5,658 bases of DNA. Origin: Lysobacteraceae bacterium. GTDB lineage: Bacteria; Pseudomonadota; Gammaproteobacteria; DSM-19610. The translations under genes were made by a program, and so were the position numbers. The notes beneath the pieces were generated by a model. It had not been told where the DNA came from and ran no database searches. It was given only the letters and a program-made list of their open reading frames with translations. The stretch lies in assembly GCA_020201295.1 (NCBI GenBank), contig JAIVHA010000242.1, forward strand, positions 1-5,658. The letters are read 5' to 3'. This document shows positions 1 to 5,577 of the stretch, piece after piece. Position 1 is the first letter of the stretch. Every line of letters begins with the position of its first letter.

Positions 1-118
1 CGAATGCGCATGTCGAGCAGTTCCATTTCCTGCGGCAAGTCCGGACTGAGCCACGGAACAGCGTCGTAGTCCCGTGGGGATAGCGCGCAAGACGAAGGCG
101 GGGCACTCCCGGACGGGC
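1..118. other. Left-edge stretch with no certain gene
   Basis: These bases lie downstream of the copper ATPase stop codon. One minus-strand frame stays open through the left edge and reads protein-like near the edge (DYDAVPWLSPDLPQEMELLD), with possible ATG starts at 26 and 11. The first has only a weak AGGA placed very close to it. It could be the beginning of a further gene in the same direction, but too little is present to assign it. No hairpin followed by a T-run, and so no convincing terminator for the ATPase gene, is seen here. Confidence 0.25.
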
Positions 119-2596
119 TCATAGTTTGACCCGCTTCAGCAGTTGCGCGTTGATCGCCACCACGACCGTGCTCGCTGACATGAGCACTGCGCCCACGGCA
201 GGCGTGAGCAGGATACCCAATGGCGCAAGCACGCCGGCGGCCAGGGGAATCGCGAATATGTTGTAGCCCGCCGCCCACCAGAGATTCTGCACCATCTTCC
301 GGTAAGTGGCCCTGCTCAGGGTAATGATCCGAGGAATGTCGCGGGGATCGGACCTCACGAGCACGATGTGCCCGGCCTCGACGGCGACGTCGGCCCCCGC
401 GCCGATGGCAATTCCGATATCGGCCGTGGCCAGGGCCGGTGCGTCGTTCACGCCGTCGCCGATCATCGCAACTTTCTTCCCTTGGGCCTGAAGCTCGCGG
501 ACCTTGTTGGCCTTGTCGTCGGGCAGAACTTCCGCGAACACGGTGTCGATTCCGAGCTCCTTCGCGACGGCATCGGCTACGGCCTGCGCGTCGCCCGTCA
601 GCATGGCAACCTGGATCCCTCTCTCATGCAGCGACGCGATCGCTTCGCGGCTCTCCTCACGGATCGCGTCCGCCACGGCGTAAACGGCCAGGGCACGGCC
701 TTCGCGAACGAGATAGATCGCCGCCTGCCCGCGGCTGGCCGCGGCCTCGGCCGCCTCCTGAAGCGCCGGTGGCACCTGGACATTCTCCGCCTTGAGGAGC
801 GCCGGGCCGCCCATGTGGTACTCGGTGCCTCCGATCATGGCCGCCACGCCCTTGCCGGTGAGGGCACGGAAGCCTTCGGCGGCAGGAACCTCTATGCCTT
901 TGTCCTCTGCGGTCTTCACGATGCCCCGAGCGATCGGGTGCTCGGACTCCGATTCGATGCCGGACGCGATGCGAAGCGCTTCGTCCTCCGCTAGTCCTTC
1001 CGCAACGGACATGGCCACGACCCGGAACTCGCCGAGCGTCAACGTTCCTGTCTTGTCGAAAATCACAGTGTCGAGGTTGCGGGCCTCCTCGAGCCCACGC
1101 CGGTCCCGCACCAAAAGACCGTTGCGGGCCCCCAGCGTCGTGGAGATGGCCACCACCAACGGCACGGCCAGTCCGAGCGCGTGGGGGCAGGCGATCACCA
1201 GCACGGTCACCATCCGCACCACGGAGAAGTCGATCGCTGCCCCCACCAACTGCCACACCCCCAGGGTGATGGCGGCGGCGCCAATCGCCACGAAGGTCAG
1301 AAGCCGGGCCGCGCGGTCCGCCAGGTGCTGCGCTCTGGATTTGGATTTCTGCGCATCGGCCACGAGCCGCATGATGCCGGATAGCTTGGTCTTCTCCCCC
1401 GTCCCGGTGACCTCGACGCGCAGAGATCCTTCTCCGTTGATCGTGGCGGCGATCACCTCGTCGCCTTCCCGCTTCTTCACCGGCCGGGACTCTCCGGTGA
1501 TCATCGCCTCGTTGATGTCGCTCTCGCCCTTGCGTACCACGCCGTCCGCGGGAATGCTCTCGCCCGGACGGACCAACAGGAGGTCACCGTTTTGCAACAC
1601 GCTGACGGCGACCTTCTCCTCGCCCCCATCGGTGATCCGCGTCGCGGTGTCCGGAAGGAGCTTCGCCAGTTCCTTCAATGCCCCTTGAGCCTGAGTGATG
1701 GACCGCATCTCGATCCAGTGGCCAAGGAGCATGATCGTGACCAGCGTGGCCAATTCCCACCACAGCGCATTCGCCTCGAGCAGCCCGAGCTGAACGACCC
1801 AGGAGAACAGGAAGGCGACCGTGATGGCTAGCGAGATAAGCGTCATCATACCCGGCAGTCGGGACCGCAGCTCTCGCCACGCTCCCTGCAGGAAGACCAG
1901 ACCGCCGTAGACGAAGATGACCGTGGCCAGCACGGGCCCGATCCACTCCGATCCGGGGAACACCGGGGCCCGGTAGCCGAGGAGCTCCTGGATATGTGCC
2001 GACCAGAAGACCACCGGAACGGTGAGAGCCAGCGAGAGCCAGAACCGGTCCCGGAACATCGCGGGAGAGTGGCCCTCGTGCTTGTCATGGTTGTCGTGGC
2101 CTGCATGGCTGGTGGCCGCTTCAGGCTTGTGGTGCTGGGCGCCCGCCGCCTCCTTATGGTCTTTGTGTTCGTCGGCTGGAGAAGCGGCCGGTACGGGTGC
2201 CGGAGTGGCGGCGGAAGCATCCGGTGTAGACGGCGGCGCCTCGTCTTGTTGTTCGTGTCCTGAAGGTGCGATGGGCGTGACGGAAGCGGCATCCGGTGCC
2301 GACTTCGACGCAGTGGGCGCGGAGCTTGCAGGTGGCTCGCCCGGTGCCATGTGGCCTTCATGACCCTCGTCCGTCGAGGCGACGGCTGGCACGGCGGAAT
2401 CGTACCCGCGTTGGCGCACGGCCGACTTGATATCGGCGACCTCAAGTCGGGTTTCGTCGTAGCGCAAGGTGGCGCTTCCGGCAGCGAAATTCACAGTAAC
2501 GCTTTCGACACCCGGCACGTCACGAATCCGTCTTTCCACTTCGTCCACGCTCAATACCGACAGCATGGCGTGCACTTCAATAACGCACGTTTTCAT
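119..2596 (-). CDS. copB: CopB-type (P1B-3, CPH) copper-translocating P-type ATPase
   Basis: This is an inner-membrane ATPase that exports copper from the cytoplasm at the cost of ATP. In 825 residues it shows, in order: an HMA-like fold (about 1-66); a Pro/Ala-rich linker (about 70-178) with 12 His; membrane helices from about 184; the actuator TGES (367-370); the membrane metal site C470-P-H472; the phosphorylated Asp in DKTGTLT (514-520); the nucleotide-site HP in SEHP (551-554); the hinge GDGVNDAP (713-720); and the last helices with Y778-N779 and MSASTVVVAINA (806-817). CPH together with the MSxST...NA ending is the signature of subgroup P1B-3, typified by Archaeoglobus CopB, as opposed to CPC-type CopA. 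The HMA-like domain has Ser where the CxxC cysteines belong (M11-L-S-V-L-S16), so it probably does not bind Cu(I) in the usual way; the His-rich linker may replace it. An AAGGAG site sits just before the ATG. The symbol copB here means the ATPase, not the outer-membrane CopB also present. Family assignment is firm; Cu(I) versus Cu(II) preference is not settled by sequence. Confidence 0.96.
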   Translation of the reverse strand: MKTCVIEVHAMLSVLSVDEVERRIRDVPGVESVTVNFAAGSATLRYDETRLEVADIKSAVRQRGYDSAVPAVASTDEGHEGHMAPGEPPASSAPTASKSAPDAASVTPIAPSGHEQQDEAPPSTPDASAATPAPVPAASPADEHKDHKEAAGAQHHKPEAATSHAGHDNHDKHEGHSPAMFRDRFWLSLALTVPVVFWSAHIQELLGYRAPVFPGSEWIGPVLATVIFVYGGLVFLQGAWRELRSRLPGMMTLISLAITVAFLFSWVVQLGLLEANALWWELATLVTIMLLGHWIEMRSITQAQGALKELAKLLPDTATRITDGGEEKVAVSVLQNGDLLLVRPGESIPADGVVRKGESDINEAMITGESRPVKKREGDEVIAATINGEGSLRVEVTGTGEKTKLSGIMRLVADAQKSKSRAQHLADRAARLLTFVAIGAAAITLGVWQLVGAAIDFSVVRMVTVLVIACPHALGLAVPLVVAISTTLGARNGLLVRDRRGLEEARNLDTVIFDKTGTLTLGEFRVVAMSVAEGLAEDEALRIASGIESESEHPIARGIVKTAEDKGIEVPAAEGFRALTGKGVAAMIGGTEYHMGGPALLKAENVQVPPALQEAAEAAASRGQAAIYLVREGRALAVYAVADAIREESREAIASLHERGIQVAMLTGDAQAVADAVAKELGIDTVFAEVLPDDKANKVRELQAQGKKVAMIGDGVNDAPALATADIGIAIGAGADVAVEAGHIVLVRSDPRDIPRIITLSRATYRKMVQNLWWAAGYNIFAIPLAAGVLAPLGILLTPAVGAVLMSASTVVVAINAQLLKRVKL

Positions 2597-2865
2597 CGCG
2601 TCTCCTTAGCCGTCTTCATACTCAAAATGTCTTGTTTCGCCCCCGCTTATTTTGCAAGCTGGTCGCCCTCGAGATATACAGCATCGTATGCGAATACGAT
2701 TTTCGGATCCGGCATGATATGTGCGTGCTTTCCATACTCACCTCACCGACTGCCGCGCCAGACCGTCGTGGAACATCCCCCGGTCGTAGAACCTGCCCCC
2801 CACACGGGGCCCGCGAAAACACCGGCTTCAACTTCCTCCGGCACCACTGAGGTACATGACGCCGC
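2597..2865. promoter_or_regulatory. Intergenic leader of the ATPase gene
   Basis: This gap of about 270 bases separates the small membrane protein gene from the ATPase. I see no supportable gene in it: a 69-codon minus-strand frame at 2622-2831 has no ribosome site and no protein-like character. Its length, an AT-rich patch around 2610-2720 in an otherwise GC-rich window, and the inverted repeat at 2683-2700 suggest that it carries a promoter for the ATPase. No match to the CueR operator consensus (ACCTTCC...GGAAGGT) was found. A GC hairpin (CCCC-ACAC-GGGG, 2798-2809) has no T-run after it on the minus strand and is not called a terminator. Confidence 0.4.
2683..2700. repeat. Perfect 7-4-7 inverted repeat, possible operator
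   Basis: ATCGTAT, spacer GCGA, then ATACGAT: seven perfectly paired bases on each side. It lies about 87 bases upstream of the ATPase ATG in the AT-rich part of the gap, a position suited to a dimeric regulator binding at or upstream of a promoter. It could also form a short RNA hairpin. It does not match an operator I can name, and no regulator gene is in the window to pair it with. Confidence 0.4.
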
Positions 2866-3039
2866 TTACCGCTGCAACAGGTATTTGATCAACCCCGCCA
2901 GCAGCAGGATCACCACCACCCAGAACAAGATTCCCAATCCCCAATGACCGAATCCGAAACCCCAGTGCCAGTCGCCGAAACCGTTGTGCCTCGAGTCGCC
3001 CTCCTCAGGTCGGATCCCCATCGCGGATCTCTTGCGCAT
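2866..3039 (-). CDS. Small single-pass membrane protein, Gly/Trp/Phe-rich
   Basis: This 57-residue protein has a basic start (MRKR), an aromatic and Gly-rich patch (about residues 19-36, with repeated W, F, G and H) and one hydrophobic helix (about 35-51), ending in KYLLQR and a TAA stop. Short proteins of this shape (GFG-x-W-G then a helix) are, from memory, common in heavy-metal and stress gene clusters, sometimes as the membrane part of SHOCT-type proteins, but no SHOCT domain is present here. The gene follows the thioredoxin-like gene on the same strand after 88 bases. The ATG at 3039 has no clear ribosome site; an in-frame ATG at 3021 (51 residues) has a weak AAGAGA before it and may be the true start. 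An upstream in-frame TGA at 3094-3096 limits any extension. Function unknown; the sense and placement of the helix make a real gene likely. Confidence 0.65.
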   Translation of the reverse strand: MRKRSAMGIRPEEGDSRHNGFGDWHWGFGFGHWGLGILFWVVVILLLAGLIKYLLQR

Positions 3040-3127
3040 CGCTTGAATGAGGCACGGGACGGAAACACCGCACCCCCGAATGTCACTTCTCCATCATGCG
3101 CATACGCATAAGCCTGCGAAACGATAT

Positions 3128-3460
3128 CTACCGCGTTCCCGCATGGCTGAAGAAACTCCGAAGATCCTCCTCGCTGGGCTGGCCCTGGAACACCACACAG
3201 TCATCCACCACCAGCACGGGAGAATGCCGGATACCGAGCTTCAGGGCGGCCTCCGGATGCTCCTCGACAAACATGAGCTCATAGCCGATACCGAGATCGC
3301 GAAGCTCCCGCTCCAGATTGGGCCGGTGACTACAGGTCCTGGTCGCTACAATCTGTACGGAGCAAGAACAGGCATAAAAACCCCGCCAACACCGGTAGCG
3401 TGGAGAGATGCATATGGTTATCTCCGATCGGAATGCGGGCGGCGACCGCGCCTCCCGCAT
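3128..3460 (-). CDS. Small thioredoxin-fold protein (T-C-S-H-R-P type), 5' end uncertain
   Basis: The last 76 codons (from about 3358) read as a compact thioredoxin/glutaredoxin-like domain: a first strand VQIVATRT, a single active-site-position Cys in C43-S-H-R-P, a helix, strand YELMFVEE, the S-P81 cis-proline position in IRHSP, strands VLVVDDCVVF and a closing helix. Numbering is from the ATG at 3460. It lacks a CxxC pair, so a classic dithiol reductase role is unlikely; monothiol, metal-binding or purely structural roles are possible. Relatives I recall start right at the first strand and are about 80 residues long. The 34 residues before the domain look non-native (Arg/Cys-rich), and there is no ATG, GTG or TTG in frame near the domain. 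A GTG at 3472 is the other upstream option. A frame break near 3377-3385 would explain this (see the short frame at 3330-3413). Function in copper handling is inferred from neighbours only. Confidence 0.7.
   Translation of the reverse strand: MREARSPPAFRSEITICISPRYRCWRGFYACSCSVQIVATRTCSHRPNLERELRDLGIGYELMFVEEHPEAALKLGIRHSPVLVVDDCVVFQGQPSEEDLRSFFSHAGTR
3330..3413 (-). CDS. Short hydrophobic frame, possible true 5' end of the thioredoxin-like gene
   Basis: This 27-codon frame begins with an ATG preceded by GGAG at 8 bases, a better ribosome site than any start in the thioredoxin-like frame. It encodes a hydrophobic stretch (LPVLAGFLCLFLL) and stops at TAG inside the thioredoxin domain, read in a different frame. 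Skipping one T in the run GGGGTTTTT (3377-3385) would join its first 12 residues to the thioredoxin frame. It may be a leader peptide, the start of a frameshifted gene, or chance. I regard a disrupted or misread 5' end as the simplest reading, but the sequence alone does not settle it. Confidence 0.35.
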   Translation of the reverse strand: MHLSTLPVLAGFLCLFLLRTDCSDQDL

Positions 3461-3475
3461 TCCCGCGAACACGGC

Positions 3476-3931
3476 TCAGCGACGCCGCATACGATCGCGC
3501 TCCTGCTGATGCTCCATCATCTGATCCATCATCATCTGCATCATATCCATGCGCATCTGCATCATCTCGGGAGACATGCCCATGCCGGCGCCTTCGCCGC
3601 TCTTACCCATCATGTCACCTTTCCCATCCTTTCCCATCATGCCGCCTTTCCCATCCTTACCCATCATGCCACCATCCATCTGCTGCATCATTTGCTGGCG
3701 ACCACCCATCATCTCGTGCATCTGACCCATGGTCTCGCGCATCTCCTTCATGTGCTGCTGCATGAGCTCCATGTGCTGTTCACTGTCATCGGTCTTGCGG
3801 GCCTGTTCCATCATGCGGTCCATTTTCTGCACGCGTTCCTGCATGTTCATCATGCCGCCACCCTGTGGTGCGGCCGATACCGTCATGCTGGTCACCATGA
3901 GCGTCACGAACAATAGAGTTTTCCGTTTCAT
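3476..3931 (-). CDS. Secreted Met-rich periplasmic protein, probable copper binder
   Basis: The protein has 151 residues with a signal peptide (about 1-20: basic MKRK, hydrophobic core, TVSA cleavage). The mature part of about 131 residues contains 37 Met, several His and no Cys. Met clusters (MM, MxM, MMM) run throughout, and three tandem copies of G-x-M-M-G-K-x-G-K/E occupy residues 87-113. The rest looks helical and Gln/Glu/Arg-rich. Met thioethers bind Cu(I) and resist the oxidising periplasm, as in the Met motifs of CusF, PcoC/CopC and CopA-type oxidases, so a Cu(I) buffer or chaperone is the likely role; that is inference. The start is ATG 3931, with GGAGG at a good distance; an in-frame TTG at 3937 is too close to that site. 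It does not match a named family I can give with confidence. The next gene downstream begins within about 20 bases of its stop, or less, so the two are likely co-transcribed. Confidence 0.88.
   Translation of the reverse strand: MKRKTLLFVTLMVTSMTVSAAPQGGGMMNMQERVQKMDRMMEQARKTDDSEQHMELMQQHMKEMRETMGQMHEMMGGRQQMMQQMDGGMMGKDGKGGMMGKDGKGDMMGKSGEGAGMGMSPEMMQMRMDMMQMMMDQMMEHQQERDRMRRR
3593..3673 (-). repeat. Three 27-base tandem repeats in the Met-rich gene
   Basis: Three in-frame copies of a 27-base unit encode G-x-M-M-G-K-x-G-K/E. Copies at 3647-3673 and 3620-3646 differ at two bases; the copy at 3593-3619 is more diverged. The near identity of the first two suggests a fairly recent duplication, and such a unit could expand or contract by slippage without breaking the frame, altering the number of Met sites. 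Confidence 0.85.
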
Positions 3932-4105
3932 CTTCAATTCCTCCAGTTATCACTTTTCCACATCGATCGTTCGGTTGGCATCTCCATTTGGAAACAACCA
4001 ACCACCGTTGAGAAACCTCTGATCAGGTACTTTACCGTTGGATACCGGCCTGCGCCGATATGACGGGCTGATCAGAAGTTCCGTATAAAGCCTCCAGCCA
4101 ACCAC
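3932..4105. promoter_or_regulatory. Gap upstream of the Met-rich gene with short repeats
   Basis: This gap of 174 bases is AT-richer than the flanking genes and has no supportable gene. It holds the palindrome CTGATCAG twice (4019-4026 and 4068-4075), the direct repeat ACCGTTG twice (4004-4010 and 4034-4040, exactly 30 apart), and nested inverted repeats: GGTTGG (3973-3978) pairing with CCAACC (3998-4003) around TCCATTTGGA (3983-3992). These may be regulator sites for a promoter of the Met-rich gene, but I cannot place a convincing -35/-10 pair. No T-tailed hairpin is seen, so readthrough from the gene upstream is possible. Confidence 0.35.
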
Positions 4106-4528
4106 TCACTCCGATGGCCCCGGTCCAAGCGTGGAACTCTCGGTGCGCGGCTGGATGCTTTGTACCTGCAGGGCTGTCAGCCCGTATTTCGAAAAACGGC
4201 CGTGATCGTAATACAGGACATCGATCACGACCCCATCACCGTCGAATATCAGTGTATAGGTCCGGTGCCATTCCTGTTGCCCGACGTCATACAACCAGGC
4301 AAGCAATCCGTTGGGAAGGGTGAACTCCCTGTTCGCCTTGCCGTGATGCGAAAAGGCCGCACCCTTGTCGATGACGCCCAGCGGATAGTTCGCCAAGATC
4401 TTCTCCGGACCTTCCTCCAGCGAAAAACCTGGCGGCATCTCCAAAGGCAACTGCTGTGCCTGTGTATGAGTCCAGCCAAAAACCAGCCCGAGTATCAACA
4501 TCGGGATAACGCCAGCTCCCATCTTCAT
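4106..4528 (-). CDS. Secreted protein of unknown function, BamE/SmpA-like in appearance
   Basis: The protein has 140 residues with a signal peptide (about 1-24, cleavage after THTQA). There is no lipobox Cys, so it is probably soluble in the periplasm. The mature part contains an amphipathic segment (LEEGPEKILANYPLG), then strands in the pattern NREFTLPNGLLAWLYDV, HRTYTLIFDGDGVVIDVLYY. This aromatic strand, Asp-Gly turn and strand order resembles the BamE/SmpA fold, including its F-D-x-D-G-V-V turn, but I am not certain of homology. The tail is Ser/Pro/Gly-rich. ATG 4528 is chosen because GGAGG lies 8 bases before it; the ATG at 4543 lacks such a site. It follows the outer-membrane copper gene on the same strand, with a gap of 99 bases, and precedes the Met-rich gene, so a role in envelope copper handling is inferred from position. 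Confidence 0.82.
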   Translation of the reverse strand: MKMGAGVIPMLILGLVFGWTHTQAQQLPLEMPPGFSLEEGPEKILANYPLGVIDKGAAFSHHGKANREFTLPNGLLAWLYDVGQQEWHRTYTLIFDGDGVVIDVLYYDHGRFSKYGLTALQVQSIQPRTESSTLGPGPSE

Positions 4529-4627
4529 GAAGATATCCTCCATTTCTCAACCTGCCTCGAATCCAGGCACATCGCCTCATTCCGTCACTACCGCCATCTG
4601 ATGCCCTTCACCCTCCGGCAGGAATCT

Positions 4628-5548
4628 TCAGAACCAGAAGCGCAGCCCGGCGACGATGCGTGTATCCCTCGTGTCTTCGCCGGCGGCCCGCGCCAGGTCC
4701 CTGGTGTCGCCAAACGTGCCGGCCCACTCGATCCCCATGTAGGGGGCGAACTCGCGCCGGATCTCATAACGCAAACGGATACCGGCGGCGATCCCCGAAA
4801 GGCCGGAGCCGATGCCGAGCTCGCGGTCGTCTTTACCATGAAAATCCGCCTCGATACGCGACTGCAGGATCCATTTCTGGGTCAGCAGCAATTCATACTC
4901 AGCCTCCAGATTCAGCGCGGTTCTCCCTCCTTCACCGATATAGCCCGTGACATCGAGTTCGAACCAATAGGGCGCCAGCCCCTGCACGCCGAAGGCCAGC
5001 CAGGTACGGCCGGGACCTTCGCCGCCGTCATGCCGCACGCCGAGCTGGGTGTCCCAGAACGCGGCCACGGCATGACTCCACAGCAATTCGGTACTGGCTT
5101 CCTCGAACCTGCCATCATCGTACTCACCCTCGGCCTTCAGCACGGCACGATCATAGGTGCGCCCGTACCAGGCCTGCAGGTCGTAGGCCACAGCGGTATT
5201 GCCGTCGCTGTGCACGGCCTCGAACCTGTCCATCAGCAAGGAGCCGAAACGGTGCTCGTCCGCGAGCCTCAGCCTGTCCGGTCTGATGGCGTAGCCGCCG
5301 GAATAGGCATGCGGATCGCGCGCGTCGGGCGGGGCCGATCCGCCCTGCATCGACCCCATATCCATTTCCGAAGCCCCGTTCATACCGGGCATGTCGCCGT
5401 CCTTCCCGGCGGCATCGCCATCCTGCGTCGCCGGAGCCGTGGGTGATGACATCTCGTGCCCCGCATGCGGATCCTGCGACTGTGCACAGAGCGGGTACGC
5501 CGTGAATCCCGCCAGGACAAGCGCCAACAGCGCCACTCGTTTGCGCAT
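4628..5548 (-). CDS. copB: CopB/PcoB outer-membrane copper resistance protein
   Basis: The protein has 306 residues. A signal peptide (about 1-22: MRKR, then a hydrophobic core, ending PLCA) precedes a Met/His/Asp-rich segment (about 25-70: HAGHEM, DMPGM, EMDMGSM) that should bind copper. From about residue 96 (ADEHRFGSLLMDRFE) comes the conserved CopB barrel domain, with alternating strands and the typical last aromatic (LRFWF) used for insertion into the outer membrane. CopB/PcoB proteins act with the CopA/PcoA oxidase in periplasmic and outer-membrane copper resistance. The ATG at 5548 has AGGAG at a good distance and places MRKR directly before the hydrophobic core, so I prefer it. An in-frame ATG at 5581 overlaps the copA stop (ATGA) and would add 11 residues. 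Tight coupling to copA holds either way. This CopB is unrelated to the ATPase sometimes also called CopB. Confidence 0.94.
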   Translation of the reverse strand: MRKRVALLALVLAGFTAYPLCAQSQDPHAGHEMSSPTAPATQDGDAAGKDGDMPGMNGASEMDMGSMQGGSAPPDARDPHAYSGGYAIRPDRLRLADEHRFGSLLMDRFEAVHSDGNTAVAYDLQAWYGRTYDRAVLKAEGEYDDGRFEEASTELLWSHAVAAFWDTQLGVRHDGGEGPGRTWLAFGVQGLAPYWFELDVTGYIGEGGRTALNLEAEYELLLTQKWILQSRIEADFHGKDDRELGIGSGLSGIAAGIRLRYEIRREFAPYMGIEWAGTFGDTRDLARAAGEDTRDTRIVAGLRFWF

Positions 5549-5577
5549 TGCCGTCATCTCCTGCTGGCACATCGTGC

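Noticed and set aside
792..1688. Plus-strand frame of 298 codons inside the ATPase region
   Set aside because: It is an antisense shadow of the ATPase, Ser/Arg/Pro-rich with no recognisable domain; the minus-strand motifs CPH, DKTGT and GDGVND are decisive.
2798..2809. GC hairpin CCCC-ACAC-GGGG as a terminator after the small membrane protein gene
   Set aside because: The stem is only four pairs and no T-run follows on the minus strand.
2622..2831. Minus-strand frame of 69 codons in the gap before the ATPase
   Set aside because: No ribosome site, no helix or signal peptide, and it runs across the inverted repeat and AT-rich promoter-like patch.
3593..3673. Tandem repeats as a possible CRISPR array
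   Set aside because: Units are contiguous 27-base coding repeats without spacers and keep the Met-rich reading frame.
3047..3916. Long plus-strand frame of 289 codons, strikingly His-rich
   Set aside because: It is the antisense of the Met-rich gene and its neighbour: ATG (Met) read backwards gives CAT (His). No ribosome site or protein family supports it.
4553..4569. TGCCT...AGGCA inverted repeat between copB and the BamE-like gene as a terminator
   Set aside because: Five pairs with a seven-base loop, no T-run; too weak to call.
4160..5446. Plus-strand open frame of 428 codons
   Set aside because: It lies antisense to CopB and the BamE-like gene, both with clear signal peptides and family features; GC-rich codon bias keeps the opposite frame open.
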